This document shows positions 20,846-31,155 of a DNA stretch of 64,000 bases, piece by piece (position 1 is the stretch's first letter; the number at the start of each line of letters is the position of its first letter). The position numbers and the translations under genes were made by a program. This stretch comes from Chaetoceros tenuissimus (Eukaryota; Bacillariophyta; Thalassiosirophyceae; Chaetocerotales; Chaetocerotaceae): assembly GCA_021927905.1 (NCBI GenBank), contig BLLK01000049.1, positions 177,073 through 241,072 on the forward strand, in the 5' to 3' direction. The notes under the pieces are model-generated. The model was not told the DNA's origin. It saw only the letters and a list, made by a program, of their open reading frames with translations, and searched no databases.

Positions 20846-21036
20846 ACTCTTTGTGAACGGCAGAGTGTTTTTGTTGTATTTATATCGACAGGGAAATTAC
20901 GTAATTTGAATCGATCAAAATCAAATTCGTAAGAATCAAATTGATTTTTTGTAAGTAAGTTATTTTAAAACCACTGCTCGAAAACCTTAGAGTAACCTCA
21001 CTTTAACGAGAAACATACTTCTGGTACAAATAAATG

Positions 21037-22134
21037 CTACCTCCTCCGCCTTTTATTACCACTTTTTCTGTTATTGCTATTACTCTTTGATGTTTGTTTC
21101 TTTGCATCCACAAGAGGTCTTACTTTCCAATTCAATCCATTCATAATCTCTTTTTTAGTCAATAACCTCCAACTCCCTTCTGCAACTTGATCTTCACTCC
21201 CCATAGCCAACATATCTAAATCAATATTCCCAACTTGTCGCCTATGCAATTGAATCACACCACTCCCAATTGCATGAAACATTCTCCTCACTTGCCGATT
21301 CTTTCCCTCCGAAATTGCAATTCGCACCAAGGTAGTTTTACTCGATGGATGATTCAAAACCTGCAATTCATTAGGAGGTAACGTCATACCACCATACTTT
21401 TTCCCAATATCCACTCCTTTTGACAATTGCAATAGTTTGGTGGAAGTTTCTAGTTCTGGATCTAATGTATGATATCCCATAATGAGTGCATCGTACACTT
21501 TGACAATTTTTCCTTGATCCAACGCTGTGGCGGAGTTTGGGTTCGTAACGTGATGCACTAGACCTCCATCATTTGTCAATAAAAGTAACCCAGTAGTATC
21601 TACATCTAATCTCCCAATGGCATGAAATTTCGAATGTATTCCAGTGACTTGAGAGAATGACTTGTTTAAATTCTCAGCATTGATAAATCCCTTCATGGAC
21701 ATGACATCTTGATACACTGTGATTCGTCCATCTTGTTCTTGAGGTTGTAAATTGTTCAAAGAGACTGAATCTTGATTGGAATGAGAGGTAATGACTCCTT
21801 TTGGTTTGTAATACAAAATGACTACCGTTTCTTCTCCTTTATGTTGCCCATTGAATGCATCGTTTTTCTTTTTCAAAGATGAAAACTCGGAATGATTTCT
21901 TCTTTTGCTGGATGTATTAAATTCACGATGGCTTCTTTTCGAATCTCTTGAACTCATATTCAGAGACATGCTTTGATATCTGCAGCTGCTTGCATGAAAT
22001 TTACAAAAGACATCTCTTGAAGGAGAAGGCCTCATTGAAGATCTGCTTGTTTCATTAGGAATGAGAAAAGCGAAACATGATGGGACTAAAAAGATTGCAG
22101 CCAACAGCCGACAGAATTCACTCTTCCATCTCAT
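21037..22134 (-). CDS. RNA pseudouridine synthase (RsuA/RluB type), plastid-targeted
   Basis: 365 residues from the ATG at 22134; the frame continues upstream but only with non-ATG starts. It begins with a hydrophobic signal peptide (RLLAAIFLVPSCFAF), then a Ser/Arg-rich transit-like stretch. The Phe at the end of SCFAF fits the diatom plastid cleavage motif (ASAFAP class). The catalytic core has YYKPKGVITS, GRLDVDTTGLLLLTNDG with the catalytic Asp, and EGKNRQVRRMFHAIG, all typical of RsuA/RluB/RluE enzymes. Likely reaction: uridine to pseudouridine in plastid ribosomal RNA; the exact site is unknown. The S4 domain common in bacterial relatives is not evident. The C terminus is very basic (KSGNKRRRR). 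Confidence 0.88.
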   Translation of the reverse strand: MRWKSEFCRLLAAIFLVPSCFAFLIPNETSRSSMRPSPSRDVFCKFHASSCRYQSMSLNMSSRDSKRSHREFNTSSKRRNHSEFSSLKKKNDAFNGQHKGEETVVILYYKPKGVITSHSNQDSVSLNNLQPQEQDGRITVYQDVMSMKGFINAENLNKSFSQVTGIHSKFHAIGRLDVDTTGLLLLTNDGGLVHHVTNPNSATALDQGKIVKVYDALIMGYHTLDPELETSTKLLQLSKGVDIGKKYGGMTLPPNELQVLNHPSSKTTLVRIAISEGKNRQVRRMFHAIGSGVIQLHRRQVGNIDLDMLAMGSEDQVAEGSWRLLTKKEIMNGLNWKVRPLVDAKKQTSKSNSNNRKSGNKRRRR

Positions 22135-22691
22135 TAATAATTGAAAGCATAGGATGAATAGAAACAGTATGTATCTTCTTATTCTTCTATCGATAGTAAA
22201 TGAATATCTTTTCACTCAAGTTGTATCTATCATCTATCAAAATGAAAATGTGTATCTTTTCTTGTTGCATTTCCAAGAAGATGAATGGCTGTCGTCATTC
22301 AACGACTACACTCTTTTGTTCTTCCCCTTTCTTTCTCTTTTAGATTAGGCTTCTCATAAAATTATCTCAATGTCCGTGTTGTAAAAGTTCTCATTTTTCT
22401 CTGTATGCAACAATTTAATTCGTGGCAGTGATTGGTTTGGATTGGGAACCTTGAAGTCCAATCAAAGGTATCTTTTGTTGGAATGAAAATACAACACAAA
22501 ATATAACACAGCATGAATCTATAACTCAATCATTGGATATCAAACGTAAAATAAACCTATGCAAAACTGGAATTGAAATTGAAGATAGACAACTACAAAT
22601 GTAAAATTGGTATAAAACTTTATTATTATATAATGTAAAAGCTTTTTGAAAAAATGTATAGCTTGTAGAAGTAGTATCATACTCTTGCTCT
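22135..22691. other. Intergenic, nothing recognised
   Basis: 557 nt between two minus-strand genes. It holds the 3' flank of the desaturase and the promoter of the pseudouridine synthase by position. I see no supported ORF. Confidence 0.4.
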
Positions 22692-24018
22692 TTATTCCTC
22701 CTTTTGTGTATCAATCCATCCTCCCTTCTTAATCATATTCCAGTTCTGACTTGCAAAAGTTTTACAGTCATTATGTTTGATATGATCATCCATTAGCTCA
22801 TGAAGCTTTGGAAGGTTGAAAAAAGGAACCATTGGATAACAGTGATGTTCACAATGATAATTGGTGTTCCACAAGAGCCATCGGAATAAAGCAATGGATT
22901 CTACAGTACGTGTATTCAAAAGTTGATTGGAAGTAATGTCACAAGCTGCATGTTCCGCATTACGGTAAAAATTGATGAAGCAGTATCCAACTAGGTTTGG
23001 ACAGATCCACCAAAATGCTAGATTGAGCAAGCCTTGTGCGTCTCTTCCAAAGATTGCAAAAATTGCAGCATAAGCGCTGAGTTGGAGGATAGCGTTGATT
23101 TGGAGATCATGTACAATATCATCTCCAAAAGAGTTCTTGTCGGTTTCCATACTCCAGCCTCTACCAGAGTAATCTACGAGTTCACCACAGGCACAGGATA
23201 CAAGACGGCACATGCGGCTCTTGAGATACCCAAAGGTGACGAAGAATGACTTGAAATAGCTGTATCTTGAGGAAGGCGCACTCTTGAACTTTGGATTGGA
23301 GAGTTCTTCCTTGGAATAGAAAGATGTAAGTTCAGGGTCTTTGGTTGTATTGAGAGTATGGATATGATGTTCCTTATGCATAACTTTCTCGTGTCTTGGA
23401 ACTTCGAAGCAGCATACTCCTACGAGGAATGCAAAGAAATAGTTGTATGCCTTGGTTTTGAACGCATTGTTATGAATAAGCTATGAAGCGAGAGAAAGGA
23501 AATGTTAGAATATGCATGACACAAAATGTCAGTCGATGCAATTGCATCACATTTTTAAATATGATAAAACTTACTTCATGACCTCCTGCAAATCCCATGC
23601 ATTGCAATTGGAATCCGTAAAACATGTATAATGGAAGAAAGGCAGCGACAGCTTGAACATTAGTCAAGTTATTGTAAATGTCTAGGTTCTTGATGAGAAA
23701 TGCATTTCCCACGATGAGAGAAATGTTGGTAAGCATTCTTTCAAAACCTTTGTAGTCTGACTTCTTCATAAGTTTCATAACTACTCCAGTTGGAAGAACG
23801 CGATAGCGCTTTCTTTCTTCGTCCTTTCCATCGGTCCAATCTGCAGTGGAATTTCCAACAGAGTGTTCACTTTCAGAGATTGGCTTTACGGTTTCTACAT
23901 AAACAGCTTTCTTTTTATTGGAATGTTCAGTTCTATTGATTCTAAGTTCGAGATTTCCATTACTCTGAACTCTGAATACTGTCTTGGTCTGTTTGGACTT
24001 GGAGATATCGATAGTCAT
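22692..24018 (-). CDS. Membrane fatty-acid desaturase
   Basis: Exons 23575-24018 and 22692-23480 with a 94-nt intron (GTAAGT...TAG), about 410 residues. The splice falls inside the first His box, and joining the exons produces GGHELIHN, which supports the model. The second box is HKEHH and the third YHCEHHCYPMVPF, giving the eight His needed for the diiron centre. Hydrophobic segments surround the boxes (ISLIVGNAFLI, FAFLVGVCCFE). The order HxxxH, HxxHH, HxxHH and the 'DPEL...LPKLHE' text match type-1 desaturases acting on acyl chains in membranes. There is no cytochrome b5 domain and no clear transit peptide. Regioselectivity cannot be read from sequence. Confidence 0.88.
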
Positions 24019-24566
24019 TGCGATATGAAATTATGGAAAGTGATGAGGGCTGTTATCTGAAAAGCATATGAAAGAGATTATGAGAAAGATATGAAAAGAG
24101 TTGTGCGGTTGTCGGAGGGCTTGCAATCGAGAAAGTGACATGCTTGACAAGTTACATCAAACACGTATTTCAAAGTGAAAATGCATTGAAAAGTGGACCT
24201 GGTTTTGTCTTAGTTCTCTTGTCAGGAACGGAATTTTTGCAAGATGCAAATGCAATTAAGGCTGACGTAGAGAAAGGTGTCAAGATTGATAAATTTAGAT
24301 CAAAAAAGGATAGATTTTGTGTCGTTTTCAGATGTTTTGTTGATTTGTCTTGAAGTAAGAAGCTGTCAAGCATAAGTACATCTGCTTCCGAAGGTGTCAA
24401 GTGCGTGGATAGGAAAGAAGCCAACGGTCATAGCTCAAAATGACTTTCTCAAAACTTCAAAACGTTTTTTTTGAACAAATAAATTATACCTATGTCTTTA
24501 TTTTCATTCTATTTATGATTACAGAAAATTTTATCCACCATATGTAGAGAAAGGAAAGATATTTAT
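24019..24566. other. Intergenic, nothing recognised
   Basis: 548 nt between the desaturase ATG and the stop of the Gln-rich protein. Short ORFs on both strands show no domain and are likely chance. Confidence 0.4.
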
Positions 24567-26888
24567 CTAAAGATCTTCAATGATAGCTAGACTTGTGTCC
24601 ATAGAACCTCTCTTTAATGTAGGCCTTCTTTTCACTATCGTCATTTGCTCAATCATATCATCTGTTTTATTGTTTTGTACATCAGTATCCATGGAATGAT
24701 GAGAAACTTGTGCAGATTGTCGAGCACTCTCTCTTGATTCTGAACTACTATTGGACTCAAATGTTCTCGTAGATTGACCATTCATTCGACGGCATCGCAT
24801 CATTTCCGTTCTTACATCTTTCCCTCTTGATTCTGAACTGCTATTTGAATGATATGTTCGAACTGACTGTTGCTTTTGTAATTGATGAAAACGTGCATTT
24901 CTTGCTCTTAGCATCTGATCTGATGGAACCTTTGGCATTTGAAGTTCAGATTGATACCATTCGTCGTGTTCCTTCCTTTGATCTAAATGTACTTTTGTAG
25001 TTTGTTCTCTCGGAGCATTGTTGCGAACAAGGTCAAGGTTTGGCCTCTCTTTTGGAGTGGTAGTCTTGGGCTGCTCTTTGTTATTTGGGTATCGCTGTGG
25101 TTGTATCTTAGGCGAACCTCTTAGCTGACGACTCGAGATCTGCCCTTGTTGTCTAAAGTGCTCTTGCATATTTTGAGGCGGTTGAGATCTTTTCTTGATT
25201 GGAATGGCTGAGATTTGGTCTGGTCTTATCAATACTTGCTCATTTTGCATTGATTTGACTGGAATCTGTTCTCTTTGCATGAGCCTTTCTCTGCTTGGTG
25301 GTTTATTCATTGGAATAGCTGAGATTTGGTCCGGTCTCATCAAAACTTGCCCATTTTTCGCTGACTGCAATGGAATGTGATCCCTCTGCACAAGTCTTTC
25401 TCTACTAGATGACTTCTTGATCGGAATGGCTGAGATATGGTCGGGCCTCATGTTGTTTCGAGATTGCTGCTCTACTTGTGCTGTTTGAATCTTTACTTGT
25501 GGTCTATCATCAAACTGTTGACTATTAATTTCATCCCAAACATTTGCCGTCTGTTGAACTTGAGCCTGAATATCTCGTGCTGTATCTTGCACTAGACTTC
25601 TACGATTCAAATCATGCACCTGTTGCTCTTTCATAACTTGGTGCGGAATCTGCCTTTGCATTTCTCTCGGCGATTCTTTCAAAGGCACAGGACCATGTCT
25701 AACTGACTGCTGCTTCATAATATGTTGTTTCGGTAGCAATTGTCGTTGATCTTGGGTTGGAACAGAATTCAGTCTAACCGATTGCTGTTTCATCATTTGC
25801 TGCCGTTGAGCCATTTGCCTCGATTCTTGTTCCGATCTTAATTGTTGCGAAATGCCTTGTTGCTGTGCAATCTGTTGTTTCTGCAATAGTTGAACTTGTC
25901 TCGCTTCATGCTCAGCCTTTGCAAATTGTCTCATGGACTGCTGTTTGATAAATTGCTGCTGAGCCATTTGTCTAGGAGCCTCTTCTGGCATTGAAACTTG
26001 TTTCTGTAGCACTCGTTTGCGATTCATCATTTCAGCATCAATAGGTTGCCTATTCCGCATAGAGTCAGGCTTGATATTATCAATAGGTCCTCTTGGTTCT
26101 GGATGAATTCTTCGTCTATCTTCAAATTGTTGTTTCTGCATATTATGGGCTGCAGCATGTAACGCTGCAATTCTAGGATCAACCTCCATACTATGTAAAT
26201 TAGGCTGAACAATATCGTCCGAAGCATTATCAGTCATGTCTAAACTACGTCTCTTTCTCGGTGGAGGACTGTTGACATCTTTGGATACTTCTGATCCTGA
26301 ATCTTCAAACCCGAGGCATACATCCATCGATCCTCTTTTATAAGCAGCTTTGCGGACTGGTCGAGTCTCAGTAGTTTGCGGAACTGCTTGTGAGGAAGGA
26401 GTTTTCCCAGTAGCAGCAGCAGCAGGAGTTAGGTCTCTATTTTGGTGCTGATTATGATTGCTATAACTACCACTTCTAGGTCTTGTCATAGCAGCACGTT
26501 GATCATGACCATGCAAATCCATCTTTCCTAATTTCTGAATCGGAGCAGCCATTGCATTTCTCTGAGACTGCTTCACTTCCCTCCTCTTCTGAGCATTCAT
26601 CATATGATGTTCCTGGATGCCCTTTTTCGATTGTCTTGTACTCTTCTTGTGACGATGGATCAAGTCCAATTCATCATGCATATCCTCATTATTAAAGTCC
26701 ATATGAACCTCACCAATCGATTCCATTCTTTGTAAAAATTTGGCGGCATCTGTAGAAGTCTGTTGGGTACTTTCACGTCGATCAGCTTCGAAACTAGTTT
26801 TCTTCTTGAGGACTTTGAAGGACACTTGTCGTGCTGCGATTTCATCTGGAATCTTTTTCTTGTTTCGTTTCGTAAATAAGTTCTTCAT
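24567..26888 (-). CDS. Large Gln/Arg-rich low-complexity protein
   Basis: 773-residue single ORF with no recognised domain. The N terminus is basic (MKNLFTKRNKKK). A central Gln/Met/Arg-rich coiled-coil-prone stretch (about 280-460) contains repeats such as KQQSVRLNSVP and KQQSVRHGPVP. Three tandem units of about 35 residues carry RPDQISAIP followed by SRERL and a QREQIP-like segment (about 470-570). Two units contain SNSSSESR near the C terminus. The motif KRGSMD occurs both near residue 184 and just before the end (LKRGSMDTSL). Ser in KRGSMD and RERL contexts could be a basophilic kinase target (inference). It may be a disordered scaffold. Function unknown. Confidence 0.75.
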   Translation of the reverse strand: MKNLFTKRNKKKIPDEIAARQVSFKVLKKKTSFEADRRESTQQTSTDAAKFLQRMESIGEVHMDFNNEDMHDELDLIHRHKKSTRQSKKGIQEHHMMNAQKRREVKQSQRNAMAAPIQKLGKMDLHGHDQRAAMTRPRSGSYSNHNQHQNRDLTPAAAATGKTPSSQAVPQTTETRPVRKAAYKRGSMDVCLGFEDSGSEVSKDVNSPPPRKRRSLDMTDNASDDIVQPNLHSMEVDPRIAALHAAAHNMQKQQFEDRRRIHPEPRGPIDNIKPDSMRNRQPIDAEMMNRKRVLQKQVSMPEEAPRQMAQQQFIKQQSMRQFAKAEHEARQVQLLQKQQIAQQQGISQQLRSEQESRQMAQRQQMMKQQSVRLNSVPTQDQRQLLPKQHIMKQQSVRHGPVPLKESPREMQRQIPHQVMKEQQVHDLNRRSLVQDTARDIQAQVQQTANVWDEINSQQFDDRPQVKIQTAQVEQQSRNNMRPDHISAIPIKKSSSRERLVQRDHIPLQSAKNGQVLMRPDQISAIPMNKPPSRERLMQREQIPVKSMQNEQVLIRPDQISAIPIKKRSQPPQNMQEHFRQQGQISSRQLRGSPKIQPQRYPNNKEQPKTTTPKERPNLDLVRNNAPREQTTKVHLDQRKEHDEWYQSELQMPKVPSDQMLRARNARFHQLQKQQSVRTYHSNSSSESRGKDVRTEMMRCRRMNGQSTRTFESNSSSESRESARQSAQVSHHSMDTDVQNNKTDDMIEQMTIVKRRPTLKRGSMDTSLAIIEDL

Positions 26889-27795
26889 TATGAATTATGC
26901 TTTGTAGTTATGAGAGGTTTCTAGAGATTTTGAGCAAATACGAGTAATAGTTGTACTGTTGCATCGCAATTTCCAACACTTATGGGTTTCAAAAACTGCA
27001 TGAACGATGCGACACGTGGAAAAACTACCTATGCCCTTCCTATGTCCCATGATGTACGTATTATTATTGGTATGTATGTTCTCGGTACGAGTCATTGTAG
27101 TCATTTGAGGATAAAAACATTTCTATTTCTCCGTCTTTGTTCTTTCCCACATTCCACATTCCTTTTCATACATGATAATTATAGACCAAAATTTATTTTC
27201 ATAAGAGCAATAGACACACTAGAATATTAATCTGATTAAACAAGCTGTCTATGATTCATGTATTCATATTTTAAATTGATCAAGTTTCGAAGACGAACAA
27301 TGGAATGACTGTATTACCTCAGCATTCTCATTTCTCAAAATGTGATAAATTGAAAGAAATTTGGACACTTTTTACGTTTTCATCTATTATCTAAAGAAAG
27401 CATCACGAGAGGATCGTTGCCGTACAGAGTATGAATCATGGTTTTTCAATACATGATACCTTTGTTTTATGTACACTTTTCTCAGAAAAGAACAAGCGAA
27501 GGTCTATCTTTCACGTCTGGCTTCCTGCATCATGTGAATGGCTGAAAACTCTATCTTTGATCCACATAATATTTTGGCTAGACTCTAGCTGTATTCTCCC
27601 TTCATCAATGACGTCTGTCTGCCTTCACTTCCGACGACTCAAGCGACCTTGAGCTTTACTTATTCACATGTCACATCAATTCTTCTGTTCTTCGTGCCCA
27701 CATCGACCATACTACGAGTAGTAAACATAATCTCACAAGCAAACCAAATTAGAAAGATACAACAAAGTATATAGTTACATAGATACCGCTTAAAG
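26889..27795. repeat. Duplicated flank (blocks A and B) of TIR-like/TPR gene 1
   Basis: Block A, about 27281-27430 (caagtttcga ... aaagaaagcatcacgagag), recurs at 33435-33580. Block B, 27576-27795 (from ggctagactctagctg to the ATG), recurs at 30974-31155 as the promoter of gene 2 and in part at 33964-34010. The TGACGTC half of a CRE is present in B. The first half of this spacer holds no supported gene. Confidence 0.7.
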
Positions 27796-30450
27796 ATGGG
27801 TACTTGCTGCAGTGTAGATGCATCTGTAAGAAACAGAGATTTCAAAAAGGAAGGAGAAGATATAGATGAAGCTGATTTTACTTCACGACCGGAGCAGGAA
27901 GAAGATGTCAAGATGAACGATACCAAGCGTACTGAAGCCGCTGCTTCTTCCACCGATACTAGCAAAGCTGCTCATGAGACGATTCCATTTCCAAAGAATG
28001 GAATCAAGCTGTCATACCTTCTCAATGATTTTGTAGAAGAATGTGGAGGAAGAGAGGCTTTAGAAGGTCTAACGACCACAGAAGTATGCGATAATTTTGT
28101 GAAACCAGCAACCAAGGATTATGAGCTATCTTATTGTGATATGATTCTCGAAAAGGCAAAAAAGCCAGATACTTTCACACTTGACGGAGTTGTCAAGAGA
28201 GCAACCGTTTTCATTTCTCATGCATGGAAGTACAAGTTCCTCGATGTTCTAAGTGCACTTGAAGATCATTTCAAAGATGAACCTGACAAGATTGTTTGGT
28301 TTGATTTAGTGTCCAATAATCAGCACAAAGGTCCAGAATTGCCGTATGAATGGTGGGCTACAACATTCAAGGATGCTATCGAACAACTTGGACACACAGT
28401 GATGGTCATGGCTCCTTGGAATGATCCTATTCCTTATCAACGAGCTTGGTGTATCTTCGAAGCTTATTGTACATCTGTAACAGATGCAAAGTTCGAGATT
28501 GCAATGAGTAAAAATGAACATCGAACTTTCATTGAGGAATGCAAACATGATCCTACAACTACTATCAACAAGATGTTGAGTATTGTGAATGCCGAAAAGA
28601 GTGAAGCTTGGAATCCTTTGGATAAAGAACGCATTCATTCTGTGATCAAGGAGGAAATTGGATTTGCAAAGATAAATTCGATGGTGTTTGAGCAGCTGCG
28701 TGATTGGGTACTGGTTGTTGCACTTGCAGCATTAACGAAAGTAAAGTTAAATACCGAAGATGAAGCAGGCTTGATGAATTTAGTGGGAGCTCTTTATCAA
28801 GGCCAAGGAAAATACGATAAGGCAGAACCATTGTTCAAAGATTGTCTAGCAAAGCGTGAGACAATACTAGGATCTGGTCACCCAAATACTTTGAAATCAA
28901 TGGGCAATCTTGCTGAATTGTATAAAAAACAAGGTAGATATGACGAGGCAGAGTCACTGTTCAAGGATTGTGTATCAAAGTGCGAGACGATATTAGGAGC
29001 AGATCATCCAGATACTTTACAACCAATGAACGATCTTGCTGAATTGTATAAAATACAAGGTAGATATGACGAGGCAGAGCAATTGTACAAGGAATGTCTA
29101 GCAAAGCGTGAGACGATACTAGGATCAGACCATCCAGATACTTTTACATCAATGAACGATCTTGCTTTATTGTATGAAAATCAAGGTAAATACATTGAGG
29201 CAGAGCCATTGTACAAGGAATGTCTAGCAAAGAGTGAGATGATATTGGGATCAGATCATCCAGATACTTTGGATACAATTTTCTGTCTTGCTACATTGTA
29301 TAGAACTCAAGGTAAATTTGATGAAGCAGAGCCATTGTACAAGGAATGTCTTGCAAAATATGCAACGATACTGGGAACAGATCATCCACATACTTTGAGC
29401 GCAATGAACAATTTTGCTGCATTTTTTGGAAATCAAGGTAGATTTGATGAAGCAGAGCCATTGTACAAGGAATGTCTTGCAAAATACGCAACGATACTGG
29501 GAGCAGATCATCCACATACTTTGAGCGCAATGAACTATCTTGCTACATTGTATAATTTTCAAGGTAGATTTGATGAAGCAGAGCCATTGTACAAGGAATG
29601 TCTAGCAAAATATGCAACGATACTAGGGCCAGATCATCAAGATACGTTGAGTGCAATGAACTCTCTTGCTACATTGTATATTTTTCAAGGTAGATTTGAT
29701 GAGGCAGAGCCATTATTCAAAAAATGTCTAGCAAAACGTGAGATGTTACTAGGATCAGATCATCCAGATACTTTGACATTAATCAACAATCTTGCTGCAT
29801 TGTATTATAGTCAAGGTAAATACGATGAGGCAGAGCCATTATTCAAGGAATGTCTAGCGAAGAATGAGACGATACTTGGAGCTAATCATCCAGATACATT
29901 ACAATCAATGAATTGTTTTGGTCTATTGTATGTTAATCAAGGTAGATTTGATGAGGCAGAGCCATTGTACAATGAGTGTCTAGCAAAGCGTGAGACGATA
30001 CTAGGGCCAGATCATCCAGAAACTTTGACATCAATGAACGATCTCGGAGAATTGTATTCGAGTCAAGGTAAATACGATGAGGCAGAGCCATTGTACAATG
30101 AATGTCTAGCAAAGCGTGAGACGATACTAGGTTCAGATCATCAAGATACTTTGACAACAATGACCAATCTTGCTTTCTTGTATTATAGGCAAGGTAGATT
30201 TGACGAGGCAGAGCTACGTTTAAAGGATTGTCTAGCAAAGCGTCAAATGATACTAGGATCAGATCATCCAGATACTTTGACATCAATCAGCAATCTTGCT
30301 ACATTGTATGCTAGTCAAGGTAAAAACAATGAGGCAGAGCCATTGTACAAGGATTGTCTAGCAAAGTATGAGAGTATTCTTGGATTTCAACATCCTTTAA
30401 CAGTTACAGTCAGGGAAAATCTAGAAAAGGTGCAGAATTTGATGTTGTAA
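27796..30450 (+). CDS. Acylated TIR-like / TPR protein 1 (13 repeats)
   Basis: 884 residues. The start MGTCCS fits N-myristoylation at Gly2 with palmitoylation at Cys4/Cys5, so membrane anchoring is predicted. A charged linker (about 10-60) precedes a helical segment. A TIR-like domain spans about 137-255: VFISHAWKYKF, IVWFDLVSNNQH, TVMVMAPWNDP and RAWCIFEAYC. The Glu in WCIFE (about 222) sits where TIR NAD-cleaving enzymes keep their catalytic Glu. From residue 338 come 13 units of exactly 42 residues of kinesin-light-chain-type TPR (consensus GRYDEAEPLYKECLAKRE, then TILGSDHPDTL and NNLALLY). This is an effector-plus-repeat layout like TIR/TPR immune proteins. Its ligand and enzymatic activity are inference. 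It is paired with a near-copy at 31156. Confidence 0.85.
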   Translation: MGTCCSVDASVRNRDFKKEGEDIDEADFTSRPEQEEDVKMNDTKRTEAAASSTDTSKAAHETIPFPKNGIKLSYLLNDFVEECGGREALEGLTTTEVCDNFVKPATKDYELSYCDMILEKAKKPDTFTLDGVVKRATVFISHAWKYKFLDVLSALEDHFKDEPDKIVWFDLVSNNQHKGPELPYEWWATTFKDAIEQLGHTVMVMAPWNDPIPYQRAWCIFEAYCTSVTDAKFEIAMSKNEHRTFIEECKHDPTTTINKMLSIVNAEKSEAWNPLDKERIHSVIKEEIGFAKINSMVFEQLRDWVLVVALAALTKVKLNTEDEAGLMNLVGALYQGQGKYDKAEPLFKDCLAKRETILGSGHPNTLKSMGNLAELYKKQGRYDEAESLFKDCVSKCETILGADHPDTLQPMNDLAELYKIQGRYDEAEQLYKECLAKRETILGSDHPDTFTSMNDLALLYENQGKYIEAEPLYKECLAKSEMILGSDHPDTLDTIFCLATLYRTQGKFDEAEPLYKECLAKYATILGTDHPHTLSAMNNFAAFFGNQGRFDEAEPLYKECLAKYATILGADHPHTLSAMNYLATLYNFQGRFDEAEPLYKECLAKYATILGPDHQDTLSAMNSLATLYIFQGRFDEAEPLFKKCLAKREMLLGSDHPDTLTLINNLAALYYSQGKYDEAEPLFKECLAKNETILGANHPDTLQSMNCFGLLYVNQGRFDEAEPLYNECLAKRETILGPDHPETLTSMNDLGELYSSQGKYDEAEPLYNECLAKRETILGSDHQDTLTTMTNLAFLYYRQGRFDEAELRLKDCLAKRQMILGSDHPDTLTSISNLATLYASQGKNNEAEPLYKDCLAKYESILGFQHPLTVTVRENLEKVQNLML
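28807..30447 (+). repeat. Thirteen tandem 126-bp TPR units
   Basis: In-frame array of 42-codon units within the gene at 27796-30450. Units 5-7 are especially alike (each with AKYATILG), pointing to recent internal duplication. The last unit diverges (ESILGFQHP). Confidence 0.9.
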
Positions 30451-31155
30451 CAGTTTGAGAAGATGAAAAAATCAAAGATTGAAAGAAATAACTTGTATGA
30501 AATGACAATATTTGTTTGATTTTCTTCACTTTTGTGTACAGTATTGGTCCTCCCTTTAGAAGGGCTAAATTGATTTTCCTTCCTTTCTCAACCAATGACT
30601 TCTGTTGTCATCTCACTTTTTTAGCTTTCTCATTGTTCCTCACGTCAATGACGTCGTACATCTTGTATTAGTTGAATTCAATCAACGAAAAAGTGATTTA
30701 TTTCATCAAATGCTGTCAAGTTAATTTTGTCTGGATATTCAAAGCTTTGCACTTGTTGAAATGCATTACTGATATTGACTTGAATATCTATTAGTAGTGC
30801 TTCGTACTCATAATAAACGTTACCTTTATCTCTCATCACTACTAGTACTCATCTCATCTTTGTGGCTCTTCACTTGAGAACTCTTTCCCAAACAAAAGAA
30901 ACAACACTTATACGAGTATCGCTTTCGAAGAAGAGTATCAATTGCCAAAAATAGATATTCACATATAGCAGGTGGCTAGACTCTAGCTGCATTCTCCCTT
31001 TTTCAATGACGTCCTTCACTTCCGACGACTCAAGCGACCTTGAGCTTTACTTCACATGTCACATCAATTCTTCTGTTCTTCGTGCCATAATCTCACAAGC
31101 AAACCAAATTAGAAAGATACAACAAAGCATATAGTTACATAGATACCGCTTAAAG
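30451..31155. repeat. Duplicated spacer (block C and promoter B') between TPR genes
   Basis: Block C, about 30630-30903 (tctcattgttcctc ... gagaactctttcccaaac), recurs at 34020-34297. Block B' (30974-31155) copies the promoter of gene 1, including the 17 nt before the ATG. CAATGACGTC sites occur near 30651 and 31002. No other gene is seen. Confidence 0.75.

Noticed and set aside
22135-22215. Longer start for the pseudouridine synthase
   Set aside because: The extension begins with GTG, and the ATG at 22134 gives a clean signal peptide with a plastid-type cleavage motif.
29251-30286. Long antisense ORFs across the TPR units
   Set aside because: They are periodic with the 126-bp units and arise from codon bias of the repeats on the sense strand; no independent start or domain.
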